Below the pieces are notes generated by a model. It was not told where the DNA came from, searched no databases, and saw only the letters and a list, made by a program, of their open reading frames with translations. Shown piece by piece: positions 22,071 to 33,488 of a DNA stretch of 64,000 nucleotides (its first letter is position 1; every line of letters begins with the position of its first letter). Position numbers and translations under genes: made by a program. The DNA comes from Xanthostigma xanthostigma (Eukaryota; Arthropoda; Insecta; Raphidioptera; Raphidiidae). Where the stretch lies: NCBI GenBank assembly GCA_963575645.1, contig OY754468.1:8804001-8868000 (forward strand), read 5' to 3'.

Positions 22071-22632
22071 TAGTGTAAACTCTATATAGCGACACTCATG
22101 GGACTGTGCACTTTGTGACGTTATTGAGAGTTGTCGTTAAACGGAGGGAAGAAATAATCTATTATTCCAATAATCCATATTGTCGATACGGTCGAGCGAC
22201 TGAATCCAAAGCGTCTTCCAATTACACTTATCTTTTCTCCCGCCTCTATTGCGCGTATTAATAAAACTTTTTCTTCAATACACAAAGATTTTCTTTCACT
22301 CGCCATGTTCACAGTTTGCAAGTTTGTGGGCAACTAAGAGAATGATAACTTATCGATAAGCAGCTGAGCTAAACATATGAAAGATAATCCCAACAAACAA
22401 ATGAACGAATTTCTAAGAATCTTCGGTACGCGTTATGCCGACAACAAAGCAACAAAATAACAAACAAGTACTGTTTATTGCTTGTTTATTGTTGTCGTTA
22501 TTTAGAGTGGGTGTGTCGTTAATTAGAGTGTATCATTGTATGAGCGACAAGGTAACCAGCTAGAGTTAAGTAATTTCGACGTTATAAGGAGTTTGTCGTT
22601 ATATCGAGTGACGTTAAATGGAGTTTAAACTG
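22071..22632 (-). mobile_element. Internally deleted pogo/Tigger-type transposon
   Basis: Ends TAGTGTAAACTC and GAGTTTAAACTG, flanked by TA at 22069-22070 and 22633-22634; TA duplication is the rule for pogo and Tc1/mariner elements. Subterminal words GTCGTTATATCGAGTGACGT and TAATTTCGACGTTATAAGGA recur in the copies at 38354-38690 and 42745-43177. Only the transposase N-terminus remains. Confidence 0.85.
22121..22306 (-). pseudogene. pogo/CENP-B-type transposase N-terminal helix-turn-helix
   Basis: From the ATG at 22306 the - strand reads MASERKSLCIEEKVLLIR, AIEAGEKISVIGRRFGFS, RSTVSTIW. This matches the Psq/CENP-B N-terminal HTH of pogo and Tigger transposases (EEK...I..IE.GEK....RRFG.S.STVSTIW), which binds the transposon ends. 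After Trp the frame diverges to unrelated residues, and the second HTH and the DDE catalytic domain are absent, so this is the 5' end of the gene left by an internal deletion. It may bind ends but cannot catalyse transposition. Recognition is based on motif order; homology to a specific family was not tested. Confidence 0.8.
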
Positions 22633-22634
22633 TA

Positions 22635-23330
22635 TCTACATCCATTCGATTAACACTGTACACAAAATACCGACTGATTTAGTGGAACACAACCTTGTTT
22701 ACAGAAATATAAATACATTTTGGCTTTTCATTTTTGCACCGAGAGATGGCGCTAGTTCTAAACCTTGTCATAAGCTAAAAATTTGAGTCGCAGTTCCAAA
22801 GCCTATATTCAACAATATATAGCGTTAATAAATTCTTCATATGTATGTATATAATATGATTTTAACTTACAAACTATTAGACAAATTTTGATTAAACTTT
22901 CTTGTGATTCAAAAATTATTATAAGCTATGTTTTATTATTTCACTATTTAAATTAATTTTTGAGTATTTTACATTTACTCACACGGATCTATTGCCCCAC
23001 CGCGATCGCCCGTAGTGGAATCAAGATTTTGGTCGGAAGGGAGGTATGATAGGTAATAAGTGGAAGAAGCGGAACTACATCTGTAATGTAGACGTGGTGG
23101 CGCGGGCGTACACGCGCGCCGCTCAAACGGGCATTATATGCGGACCTCTTCTATAATTTCCAAAATAATTTAATTTTGTTTACAATTATTTATGAATAAA
23201 TTGGTAGGTACCTACATATTATTAGTTATTAATATATTTAATAATAAAAAAATTAAAAAACAGCACCGGGCAAATACGGTCATCATTCTATTAAAAAGTC
23301 CAATGCAGCATAATATGTCTATGTTTAATA
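22635..23330. other. No gene recognised
   Basis: A GC-richer patch at 22998-23140 (CCACCGCGATCGCCCGTAG, GACGTGGTGGCGCGGGCG) stands out from AT-rich surroundings, but no frame there is convincing. Confidence 0.35.
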
Positions 23331-23371
23331 GATAATCTACAAATCCGGGCGAATCCACATCGGGCCGCTAG
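23331..23371 (+). mobile_element. Helitron 3' end
   Basis: ATCCGGGCGAATCCACATCGG then GGCCGCTAG followed by T: GC-rich terminal hairpin region and CTAG|T. Confidence 0.55.
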
Positions 23372-23539
23372 TACTATATATTTAAACTAATCTGCACTAA
23401 TAATCTCCAACTCATTCGATTTTAATTTTTTTTTTTTCACCAATATTTAGAATGGACCTAATATTATCGCGTTAAAATAAAAGCGCTTTACGTGAAGACC
23501 AATTTTGCAACGCAAGTCGACGAAATAACGATGGCAATC

Positions 23540-23574
23540 TACAAACTCGGGCGAAGCCGGACCGGTCCCGCTAG
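23540..23574 (+). mobile_element. Helitron 3' end
   Basis: ACTCGGGCGAAGCCGGACC, GGTCCCGCTAG followed by T: the canonical Lep1-like Helitron terminus. The matching 5' end is not resolved; the 23375-23540 stretch resembles Helitron subterminal sequence. Confidence 0.65.
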
Positions 23575-24115
23575 TATTAAATAACATTGGTGAGAAATTA
23601 TCGATAGAGCATTTATATGCATTAAAAATTGCCGTAACAAGTGGCAGCTACTGTGTTTTAAATACGTGTATATTACCGAAAATGTACATTCTAATTTTTG
23701 TAGCCGTAATTAGACACATTATAAAAGTGTAAAATAATAATAATGTAATTGTAAAGAAAGTTAAAACAGGAAATAACTAATAAATATAAACAATAATGGG
23801 GTCAATTTGTTTCGATCACACTGTAATGACTATAATAGTACTAAAGTATTTATGTCATAAAAAATAATTATAATCACCGAAGAAATAAAATGATGTACCT
23901 GCAATAACTTACATTTGTATTATATACAAAAGCTGTAAGAGATGCAAGGAAATTTACCGTAGCGGCTTCTGTTATTTTTTTGATAATATACAGACTGGCA
24001 CAGACACTTTGGTAAAACTTTATCAAAAGTAGTGTTACAATCTCTCGTTGGGACAACAAAGAATTTTGTGAGACCACAATCGGCTCGTCATTCTAATAAT
24101 GATACACAGTTATTG
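23575..24115. other. AT-rich, no gene recognised
   Basis: No domain-bearing frame. The 67-codon - strand frame at 23874-24077 is unremarkable. Confidence 0.4.
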
Positions 24116-24362
24116 CAGTCCATTTTTTTCCCTCTCTAATTCATAAGAAAATCCAGGAAAACGGTGGAATTGTAATTCTGGATGTTTAGTTGGTGTATCT
24201 TTACAATCAACAACACAGCACTTCCGATTTGATAGCTTTTTACCCATTTATTCAACAATTAACCGTTATTAAAATGCACGTATAACATAATATGACACTA
24301 AGGTTTTGGCTGAACCAGAATAAAAAAAAAAAAAAACACGAGAGGGCCCAAATGTCGCTTGA
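24116..24362. repeat. Dispersed repeat D2, copy 1
   Basis: GAAAACGGTGGAATTGTAAT, TCTGGATGTTTAGTTGGTGT, AACACAGCACTTCCGATTTG and ATGACACTAAGGTTTTGG recur at 52793-53020 in the same orientation. Could be part of an LTR; no ends resolved. Confidence 0.75.
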
Positions 24363-25349
24363 AATAAAGTTTTTTTAATAGATTTTTTTATGACATAACT
24401 TTCTTCTGTAAAAAATCTAAAATCATTAGGAGATTTATAAAGTTAAAAATTAAAAACAAACTTTTACATGTTTATGGAAATAATGTCAATCTAGCATGCA
24501 AATGGTACATTTAATTTTTTGCAAATAACCAAATAATGTCAGCAGTTCCGAAAACTAACTATGTAAAGCATCGATGTCTTACGCATATTTTAATATTTTT
24601 TCCAATTTAATTAGGAGACTTTTAATCAATAAAAAAAAATAAAACCTTAGCACTTTTCGATTATGGACTTTTATTCTTGTCAATTTTAACAATTTTAACT
24701 GAATTTTCAACTTTTTAATGATTTAATTTTAATTTTTATTACTTTTATTTTTTTTTTTTAATTATTTACTGCAAAAAATATGTAAAATACAGATATTTAC
24801 ATAAATTTATTTTTTCTAGCCTAACTTTGTACAAAAAATTTAAAAGTTAGTCCATTAAATAAAATACTGAAATAATTAATGATATTAAAAAAAAATATTT
24901 ATTTATGCCTTTATGACAATAATTTATTGGTATCATCGACTTATACCCTTTTGTAAAAATTTATTATGGAAAAGTTCCTATTTAGAATTCGACTTACTTT
25001 TGATTGAGACCTCCTTAAAGCTTAGATGTGTTGGGTACAGTCTCTTACAGAAATGCACGGGGAATCTGTTGGTATTTACTGTTACGCTATACTTTTGTCA
25101 ACGACTATCGCGAGTACTTGTTATCATCTTTTTGTTGTAATGAAACACATTGTATGCATTTGAAATGAATATGTAAGTTAAAATACGCTTTAATTACTTT
25201 TTAAATTTGCCGGTTTCGCATTAGAAATAATAAAAAAAACCTCATCAAATAAAATAAGGAGTCAATGTACATGGTACCAGACACCTGTATATTTATGTGT
25301 GTACATGATGTGTTGTCATAATACAAAATGTTCAAAAATATATATATTA
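24363..25349. other. Very AT-rich, no gene recognised
   Basis: Long A and T runs. The 75-codon frame at 24913-25140 has a hydrophobic composition but no domain. Confidence 0.4.
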
Positions 25350-25940
25350 CTAGCTTTTGTCCGCGGCTTCGCTCGCGCCTAGTTTGATGCGACGGCCTCG
25401 AACTGCGCTCTGTATACCTGGCTCCTAATCTTTATTACACGAACTGCGCACTGTACAAAAGGCCATAAAAATTCACAGTACACGAACTGCGCACCAGGCA
25501 ATTATAATAATAATTATGTATGATCAAAGGAAAGAAAAATAAAACTTAACAGCTCGGCAAGTTTTAAAAGCACAGCGCCAAAACGACTCGCCATTTTTTG
25601 AAACCTTGCGAAAAGGAAAACTTCACACCTTCCAAAACCAAAACTTCGTTTCCTCTTTCGCTATACTCAAAAACGGGATTCATAATGATAATGAATATCA
25701 GACGCTAGAGTAACTTCAGCAAGACTTCACTACAAGCACCTCCACAAAAGAAATCTGAAGAACAATTGAAAAATGCACGCATCTACTTCACAATGCGAAG
25801 ATAAATCAAAGAAAATGTTAAGTATTATAGGTAATAAAACGAACCCTCATTATAAGATTAAGAAAGTGCGCAGTTCATGCACGTCCGTTTGATGTTGATA
25901 GATTAGTCAGTCAGTCACAGTTTTGTTTTAGATATACAGA
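25350..25940 (-). mobile_element. Short non-autonomous Helitron
   Basis: On the - strand it starts TCTGTATATCTAAAAC after an A, includes AACTGTGACTGACTGAC, and ends GCGGACAAAAGCTAG followed by T. A|TC...CTAG|T is the exact Helitron signature, and the GC-rich end can form the terminal hairpin. No Rep/helicase. Confidence 0.75.
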
Positions 25941-25994
25941 TTATGACTTTTTAGAATTTTTTTGTTGTTCAAGTGCAACAAATTTCAAAATTGA

Positions 25995-26782
25995 CTAGCG
26001 GTCCCGTCCGGTTTCACCCGGGTGCAAAAGAACGAATGGGGAAGGGAGGGACATGAGTACGCACATTCATCTTAGTTTACTGAGATGAATGTTGGGTCCG
26101 AATTTTTTGCAGTTTTCGGCAGTTTCCTGCTTTATTACTTATTTTAAACTCAAACCTCCATTTTTGATGAAAATATATTTTTTTAAGTAAGTAATAATTA
26201 TTTCTTTTAAATCAATAATTACTGTATAATTAATAAAATATAATAAATATTTAATTGAAAACACTGTAGAAAAATGATTTTATATAAGGTACTGTAATAG
26301 TTTTCAAATGAGCTATTATTTAGATTTATTTAATTTTAATTAGTCGTAAATAAAACTAAAATAAATTTAAATGATAGCCTTAAAAGAAAGCAATGTAGAA
26401 AATAAAAAAAAAAACATTAAAAACATATTCGTCCAAGATGGGGCTCGATCCACGACCCTGAGATTAAGAGTCGCGCGCTCTACCGATCAGCTAACCGAGC
26501 TTCGGTACGTGCGACGCTAATATTGGGATATTCAGTTAGGGCATTTCACCTGAATATAAGTATATGGTGAAAAATGTTGACTGACATTCTGCAACATTTT
26601 TCATTGATTTTCCGCTCCAATTGGTCGTTGCGTGATATTATATAGCCTATAGCCTTCCTCGATAAATAGGCTATCCAACAAAAAAAATTTTTTTCAATTC
26701 GAACCAGTAGTTTCTGAGATAAGTGCGTTCAACCAAACAAACAAACAAACAAACTCTTCAGCTTTATATATATTAGTGTAGA
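25995..26782 (-). mobile_element. Helitron carrying a tRNA-Lys-like sequence, copy 1
   Basis: On the - strand it begins TCTACACTAATATATATAAA (preceded by A), then AGCTGAAGAGTTTGTTTG, and ends CACCCGGGTGAAACCGG, ACGGGACCGCTAG (followed by T). Both ends fit the Helitron rule exactly. The interior, including the tRNA-like segment at 26430-26501, is shared with 46097-46720 and 46773-47275. Confidence 0.88.
26430..26501 (-). pseudogene. tRNA-Lys(CUU)-like sequence inside a Helitron
   Basis: Reads GCTCGGTTAGCTGATCGGTA, GAGCGCGCGACTCTTAATCT, CAGGGTCGTGG, ATCGAGCC. The anticodon stem-loop with CTT is intact, but the acceptor strands mismatch and the B box is altered, so it is a pseudogene carried by the element. 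Confidence 0.75.
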
Positions 26783-27365
26783 TACGAACAGCTTGTATCT
26801 GACATATTGTTGTTTGTTAATGTACATGATTGTGTAGTATATGCATGTATTTTTACAGTACATACAACGCGCCGGCATCGACTGCGGTTTATACATTGAA
26901 GTGATGATAATAGACCTACACCGATGATTTATGCATTCTGGTATAGAGACATCTTCCATGTTGTCAGTGGCGCCTGCCAACACTACGCAATACAGACGAT
27001 TTCTTGGTGACAGATAAATTTATATGACATTTTCATAGAGACAATAAATATGCCAATTCCGATCCGTGTATCATCTATACTAATAAGTAATAGATAAAGC
27101 TGAAGAGTTTGTTTATGATATATATTCTACATATCATATGGTATGGTTGTCCGGTGTCTGTATATATAGTAACGGATTACAAAATCCACATACTGTGAGA
27201 GTTGTTCTTTTAATGAATTATACCGACGTCAGCTCAATTAATTCAAATAAATAAAAACGTAACTTAGTCTGTAATTGAATAGTTTTTAAGATTCGTAGAG
27301 CGAATTTTCAGTTTTCATCACTTTTTTCTGTTTACATTTTTTGTACCTATCTTCTATAATCTATC
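26783..27365. other. No gene recognised; orphan Helitron 5' end near 27081
   Basis: ATCTATACTAATAAGTAATA and GATAAAGCTGAAGAGTTTG at 27080-27112 is a Helitron 5' terminus without a matching 3' end. A - strand frame starting at 26983 is GC-richer at 26860-26980 but not recognised. Confidence 0.45.
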
Positions 27366-27378
27366 TTATACTAATATA

Positions 27379-27945
27379 CAGTATGTAAACACATAAGGTG
27401 CACATAGGGAAATTAACATTGAGAAAAAATGACTGGATCAGAGTGAGCCTTGAAATCTTATTTTTCAATTTGACAGATAATATTCTTTTGCAAAATGAAT
27501 GTGTATACTACCGAAGAAAATATTCAAATGATTACAACATAATTTTTTTATTAATGGGACATTAAATTCCCAAAAATACTTAAATATGGTGCGAGATCAA
27601 ATATCTCCGCCAATTCGTGTTGAACCTAAAGACATTGGGTCACTGATTTACCAACGCGCATACGTCATACCAGTCAGACAATCTTTGAATGAAATGTTTC
27701 CCAACAGATGGAGTTGTTTTTTTGTTTTATTTTTGTACAAAAAAATTAAAATAATGATTTATAAAAGCTTTTTATTATTAAAAAAGCCAAGTAAAATAAA
27801 AATAAATCAAAATAAAATAGAAATCCTCAAGATTACCACGATAATTCAATAGAAATATCAATTAATTCAGTCATGGCTAACTCTGATCCAAGTATTTTTA
27901 CCCAATGCTAATTTCTCTATGTGCACCTTACGCGTTTACATACTG
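27379..27945 (+). mobile_element. Internally deleted mariner-type element, copy 1
   Basis: Inverted ends CAGTATGTAAACACATAAGG and CCTTACGCGTTTACATACTG, flanked by TA on both sides. 567 bp against about 1.3 kb for intact mariners. Contains two islands of transposase sequence (separate entry). Copy 2 at 34620-35191. Confidence 0.88.
27495..27720 (+). pseudogene. Mariner transposase remnants
   Basis: ATG at 27495 starts MNVYTTEENIQMITT then a stop, resembling the extreme N-terminus of mariner-family transposases (MYT.EE...MI). About 120 bp further, in the frame starting at 27586, AYVIPVRQSLNEMFPNRW matches the segment just after the second catalytic Asp ('PAHY...VRxFLxExFPxRWIGRRG'). The DNA between, and everything downstream of NRW, is missing or replaced. 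The catalytic triad is lost. The same two islands occur in copy 2. The longer 88-codon frame is otherwise non-homologous. Confidence 0.65.
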
Positions 27946-27978
27946 TATAAAGCTGAAGAGTTTGTTTGTTTTCCCATT

Positions 27979-28323
27979 ATTCTAATGTGCCCGGGGATTC
28001 CAAGAGGTAAAAGACGACCTCGCGTGAACCATGCGCAAAGAATAGTTTCGCATCAAAAATCGACGTAAAAATAAGTGCGCCACTGTGTCACAAAGCGCGG
28101 TGTACAATAAGCATGGTTATCCGCGACACGATGGTGAAAGTGTCGGCGTGTTTTCAGTGAAGATGCACGCAGCACGTAGCGAGATGAGACCGTGGCGAAG
28201 ACGTCGGACCGGTAGTAGTCGTAATTTACCAGTTCTTTGTCGACTTGGGAATAATCGAATGATTTTAATAACCGAATGATTCATTCAAAATAATTTCTTC
28301 GCATGACGTACTGGACCACTTAA
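27979..28323. other. GC-richer stretch, no gene recognised
   Basis: 28040-28230 has noticeably higher GC (CGCGACACGATGGTGAAAGT, GACCGTGGCGAAGACGTCGG) than its surroundings and a 64-codon frame, 28085-28279, without a recognisable domain. It could be an untranslated or coding exon. Confidence 0.3.
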
Positions 28324-28620
28324 CACTTTGACGGACAAACCGGCTTAGACCGTCATAAACAAAACTTCAAAAGTTTGACACGACGACTGAAGCCGTCGTA
28401 TACTACGGAACGTTTTATAGCCAGACGGGTGTAGCAGTCTATTTTCCAATGCAAAATACATACCCTGTGTGCTTTATTGTGTCACCGTGTGTCACCGTAC
28501 AAATATCTACTAAGGCAATATTGTCACAACATAACAACTTTTAAAAGTAATTCAAACATATGAAAAAACTGTAGTGTCAAAATTAGAACAAAACTGAATT
28601 TTTAAGTGTTCGTCAAAGTG
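28324..28620. mobile_element. piggyBac-type MITE
   Basis: Ends CACTTTGACGGACA and GTTCGTCAAAGTG, 14-bp inverted repeats, flanked by TTAA at 28320-28323 and 28621-28624. TTAA duplication is diagnostic of piggyBac. 297 bp, no coding capacity. Confidence 0.8.
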
Positions 28621-28624
28621 TTAA

Positions 28625-30637
28625 CTTTAAATTGTCATAACTGCTGAAAAATGATAAGAAGCGACAATGTGATTTATGATTTTAATAAGCCTTATATATA
28701 AGAACTTACAGGTGTCATTTAAGATTTTTTGCCCTGACCATAAACCGGTAAAATATAAAAATCCAGTTTTGTAATAGTTGCTTTCTTTGGACCGCTGTTT
28801 CTTTGATTGGACGAGTCAATAAAACTGTACTTCCATGGTAAAGTATGTCACGAGATTTTAACATCGAGAGCGCGCGAAACATTGCGCAGCGCGGCCTTCC
28901 CAAACGAAGCTCTTGGCGACACTGGCGGGAGCGGGAGTGGGTACTGGTTCAAATAGGCACCGATTTGGCGCAACGGTTGATTTTTGAATTTGGAGGTGTG
29001 TTGGTACAATGCGTGAATTAATTAACGCTTCAACTCTCGAATGAATTTTGCTCTCGCTTTCGAATGACAGTTTTGAGAGAGTCACTTATATGCAGTGATT
29101 CATAAAATAGACGCAGATAACATATGTAAGTAATCGTATTCAATACTGTGAAATGAATCAATATCTCGAGTGGTTAGGTACTTATTCGAGTGAAAAAACA
29201 ATTCATTCCATCTGTTAATGTATTCGGTATGATTATTATATCGAATTGATTTAGCTAAAGTTTCCAATTATGAGACTTGGGAGAGTCATCTGCGCATTGC
29301 AGTGCTTCATAGAACAGAGATAAATAAAAGACGTAAGCAATGTCGTGTTTCAAAGAATAAAAAGAGCTCGGTATAATAATTTATTACTAGAGATTGTATT
29401 ATCCATCAGTCGTAACTCACAGGTATAAAAATCATTCAAATGTTTTTGAATCACCTTGAGTTATCACGAGACATTTTAGTAATCGAATTGCTCGATTATT
29501 TTCACTCGAAACATCCCATCTGTATTTCTTTGTATTGATGTATGTTTGCAATGCAGATTTACACCGACTTACCAGAATTTAAACTAACGTAATAAAATAC
29601 ATAAATTGAACAATCCTGGGAAAATGTAAACCCCAAAAAACGAGATTTAGATCAATAACAATTATGGCTAAAAACATTTTTTTTACCATTTTGGCACTAA
29701 ACCCTAAAAAGTGAAACACTTAGGTTACCGGTGTTTGTAATGTTTGCCATAACCAATCGCAACCAATCTCTGGTTGACTGCTACTTTCTCATAAAGTATA
29801 AGGCATCATTTTACGCCGAGTCGTGTTGTACCTGTTATAGGAAGACACAGTGAATGCATCGGTGCAGTATTGTTGCCAACTTGAAATTAAATATCGCTGC
29901 AAATCAAGAAGTGTTCTTACCGAACCTGGATAAGCAAAAGTTCAAGGGACCGCGATTTCTTTTTCGCTTATGGATGTTTTTCACTAACCCGAGTTTCTAG
30001 CTTATACTCTTATAGGGGTACAGAAATGGCCTTTCTCACTTATAGAAGTCAATAAAAATACAGCAAACATGTAGTGATAAACATGGTTGTATTATTCAAC
30101 ATAGATAATAATCCGACATAGATGTTAAAAAACGAAAACAAAAACATCTTACACTAATTAATTTCTTCTACGTTTCTGTTTTTTGAAGTGAATTTGCTCA
30201 AAATTGAACTGTCAAAAATGTTGAAAATGAACTGGAAATCAGCATTCTTATAGGAAGTAGTCGGCCCAATAAATACTGTGTATCTATATCTCGTGCGTGA
30301 TAATGTTGCGACTCGTGTGACTGTTAAAATTTGCTACCGCTCGTTTTTAACACGTTGTTACAGTCGTCAAAATATAAGGCAACCTACTACTCTGTCAATA
30401 TTTTGACGTTTGCTTCTCGTTTCCATGGTTACGCAAGTGGTCAACTTATGACGGTCGCAGTATTTGGTTTCTACATCATTTTCTGACAATTTATCTGACA
30501 AAAATATTTACAAATTGTACGTTGTGTAATTTCCGAGTAAAATGCGTCATTTTCATAACAGCAAAACATATTTTATTGTCTTTCCTACGATATTTGTAAT
30601 TTTATATATAGAAAGTATTGTCAGAATGCCTACAATA
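28625..30637. other. No gene recognised; worn duplication at 29075-29350
   Basis: AGAGTCACTTATATGCAGTG and AGAGTCATCTGCGCATTGCAGTG head two diverged copies about 205 bp apart. 28860-28990 is GC-rich (GCGCGCGAAACATTGCGCAG, GGCGGGAGCGGGAGTGGG), and a - strand frame of 75 codons ends there (28858-29085), not recognised. Confidence 0.35.
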
Positions 30638-30788
30638 TACAGGGTTTCCCAGACATGACTCCCCAGGTAAAAATTAACCAAAGCACGCTTGTCAGCTAAC
30701 TCATTTCTTTTTGACAGAAGAAAAAAAAAACAGCTCTGTTTTTTTAATTTCCAAAATATTTACGGAACCAGAAAAAAAGCATATTATG

Positions 30789-31291
30789 CCGGCATTTCAC
30801 ATGGCTATTGGTATTTGTGTATTTGGCATATTTGGCAAACAATTACCATGTGTGGACAGTCTATTTGACAAATTGTTGGCCTCATTTGCCTATTTGACAA
30901 ATAAGGCCAATACCAAATACGCGTTACCGTGCGCTTGTCGGTTTTTCGAGGCACATCAAAGGAGTCAAATAGGCAAATACGCAAATAAACCGTCCACACA
31001 ATGGCCATATTCAGAAGCGCACGCGCCGTGAACCTGTACGGACGTGCAGTATTTTTGTGTACGTGCTGTGAGCGAGAACTGGAACAATTACTATTGAAAA
31101 TGAATTGGGACAATGAAATAGTGCTAAAATTCCTGGAATTTGGAACCTTGCGTTCTGCTGCCAAATGTTTGTGTGTTTGCTATTTGACTGCAATGTGTGG
31201 ATGGTCGTATTTGCATGTTTGCCTTGAACGTCATATATTTTGCCAAATACAACAAACACCCAATAGCGAACACAAATAGCCATGTGAAATG
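30789..31291. mobile_element. MITE-E (GGCATTTCACATGGC ends)
   Basis: GGCATTTCACATGGCTATT at the left is matched by AATAGCCATGTGAAATGCC at the right. The interior has many ATTTGGC / TTTGCC / ATTTGAC words. Four overlapping open frames on both strands are a by-product of this composition, not genes. Confidence 0.75.
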
Positions 31292-31497
31292 CCACCTTTA
31301 TAGAATTTTCTTGCAAAAATTAATAGAGTAGTAAACCGTTATGAAAAGCATACTGTTCTAATAAAAAATATTGCGTGGGATTCTCGCGCACTAGAAGTGA
31401 AACTGCATTATTTTGTTGACGAATTTATTATTTCAGGCTTAGGGAAATTGTTATCTGATCTGGAATTTGTTACCTTGGCTAGAGAAAATGCTACATA

Positions 31498-31824
31498 TAT
31501 AATACGTACCACGAATCTAAAAGGCTCGGAAGTTAGATGCGAATGCGGGCATGCGCTTGTACAGTCAGTTGAAAAACTACAAACTCGCAACTCAACAAAA
31601 TTAAAATAGCATTAACAACTTGACAATAGCGTTTTCGACTGTACTTTAAAGCAGGAAAGCGACAAGTGATAATGGCAACGAGCGATTACGGCCAATCACC
31701 GACGAGCGCACGTTCCGTGCAGGTAGCTGAGATGTGGTGGGAGTATCAACGCGTCTAAAATGTGCCTTTGCGACGCTGTTTGTGACTAGCTTCCGGACCT
31801 TTTAGATCCGTGGCGAGTATTATA
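31498..31824. mobile_element. MITE-A copy 3
   Basis: Ends ATAATACGTACCACGAATCT and AGATCCGTGGCGAGTATTAT. Nested in the 30640-32285 element. A GA microsatellite follows at 31845-31862. Confidence 0.88.
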
Positions 31825-32285
31825 CACACGTTGCGCATGCGACAGAGAGAGAGAGAGAGAGTAGAAACGATTCTCTCACTCTTCTTTTTCAACTGCCGGT
31901 CAAAATCGGAGAAGAAGAAACGTTTAACTTTTCATCTAATTCAGGTCAATTTGCAGCCCTACCGCACCTAAAAACGCCGTTACAGCATTATCTCTTCTGC
32001 GCCCATTAAACCCAACCAAAATTTGATTTCGATCCGCTCAGTCGTCTGTTTAGTGTTCACGGACAAACAGACTAAATAAACTAACAAACGTTTTCCAAAA
32101 AAATGGACTCGGGGAACTTTAAAAGAAGAAAATATTGTAAAATTTTGAGAAGTTAAATTTGACTTAAATTAATAAGTTGATTTTTGCTTCTCTGGCCTAT
32201 AGAGATGATTCATCGTCATCTTGTAGATAATTTTATCCCATTTAATCGATATACGGACTCCGTGAGTCATGTCTGGGACACCCTG

Positions 32286-32659
32286 TCATAATATTTTTGT
32301 AAAAAAAAACAATGTTGCAGAAAATATTATTGTGTTGTCTTCGCATGACTATTTTTAGAGTAAATGCGAGAATTTCTTTGTTGTTGCATTTTATCCAATG
32401 CTATCGTTTACCCACGGCTACCCTCTGATTAAATGTCAATTTTGATAGGAATTTTTTCAAACATAGCCGAAAGAAAGCACTTACCGTATAAACAATGAGG
32501 TTGGGTACCAATATACAATTTCATAAAAAAGTCGTTCACAAAGCAGGCCAACAGAAAATCTAAAGAAACACGTTTTTTACAAGCTTTTATTAAGTTTCAC
32601 CTGTTCCGTGTCGGTCTGTGTCTCTGTCTGTCTGAAATCAAATCTTGTAAGTTAAATTT
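32286..32659. other. AT-rich, no gene recognised
   Basis: No domain-bearing frame and no clear repeat ends. Confidence 0.4.
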
Positions 32660-32905
32660 AACCCACTTCACGGTTTCCGATTGAGTTGAAATTTTGCATA
32701 CGTATGTAGTTCCGATGACAATACAATATTATAATAACTAATTGACCGTTTCGGCTTTCGCCCGGTTGCAAATCACACTTTTAACTACTTCCTATTATCC
32801 GATGCAGTTAAAATTTTGCATAGGTATGTAGTTCCGAGAAGAATACAATATTATAATAACTAACTGACCTGTCCGGCTTTCGTCCGAATGCAAAACGCAC
32901 ATTTA
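32660..32905. repeat. Two-unit tandem duplication, about 120 bp
   Basis: GAAATTTTGCATACGTATGT / AAAATTTTGCATAGGTATGT and TACAATATTATAATAACTAA recur in both units, followed by CGGCTTTCGCCCG / CGGCTTTCGTCCG. Helitron-like subterminal sequence duplicated in tandem. Confidence 0.7.
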
Positions 32906-33485
32906 ATAACGCACACTAAAAACTTAAACATAATATATAAACGATTTTTTTAACTTTTATTAGTTGTTAATAAAAATGAACTAAAAAGTTAATAGTTATT
33001 GGCGTAACTAGTAGTCTAAGTCATTCATAGCACTCATCTCCAGTGCGCAGTATGCACTCGCTTCGCTCGTGCTTGCGCACCTACGACTCGTGCTGAAAAC
33101 ATCGCGCTGACAGGTCATGACTTAGCCTACAAGTTGCGCCCATAATTTTATTCAACAATTGCGCGTTATTCATGTTTTAATTATAATGAGATGTTGTAAA
33201 TATCTATTTATTTCTTTATAAAAAAAACTGTCAATACTAACAGCACCAAACAGCACGATTCAATGTTTTGGTTTGAGGTTAGCCGGTTATGAATAAACTC
33301 CATGTCGAAAACATTCGGCCTCTCAATTTTAGTCTCAATGGGTAACAACGGAGTTGTTGTTACCTACTATTTCGTTACGACTCAGAAAATAGTTACGTTT
33401 ATTTTCATTACTCCACAATGGCAGAGCTTGTAGGAATCTTCATTGAGTTATGACAAGTAATTGTCACCAGTCGGTAAATGGCTAT
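32906..33485. other. No gene recognised
   Basis: 33149-33180 (ATTCAACAATTGCGCGTTAT, TCATGTTTTA) is an imperfect reverse copy of 34208-34245, so the Harbinger relic lies between the arms of an older inverted repeat. Confidence 0.4.
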
Positions 33486-33488
33486 TTA

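Larger units (their letters stand above)
27366..27978 (+). mobile_element. Helitron 5' terminus split by a mariner insertion
   Basis: 27366-27378 (TTATACTAATATA) and 27946-27975 (TATAAAGCTGAAGAGTTTG...) join across the mariner relic to give the standard Helitron 5' end, with the TA of the target duplicated. Shows mariner inserted after the Helitron. Confidence 0.7.
30640..32285. mobile_element. Large TIR element with nested MITEs
   Basis: Ends CAGGGTTTCCCAGACATGAC and GTCATGTCTGGGACACCCTG are inverted repeats; TA precedes the left end and TC (mutated TA?) follows the right. Similar CAGGGTG... ends occur at 43239-43761. No transposase recognised. It contains a 500-bp MITE at 30789-31291 and MITE-A at 31498-31824. 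Confidence 0.7.

Noticed and set aside
26430-26501. Functional tRNA-Lys gene
   Set aside because: Acceptor strands mismatch and the sequence lies at a fixed place inside a Helitron family; the copies at 46362 and 47165 have damaged anticodon arms.
28858-29085. 75-codon GC-rich frame on the - strand as a gene
   Set aside because: No recognisable domain, no splice or promoter context, and part of it lies in a worn duplication. Noted as a GC-rich patch only.
30711-31316. Four overlapping frames of 92-119 codons on both strands
   Set aside because: All lie in MITE-E, whose composition lacks stops. No domain similarity in any of them.
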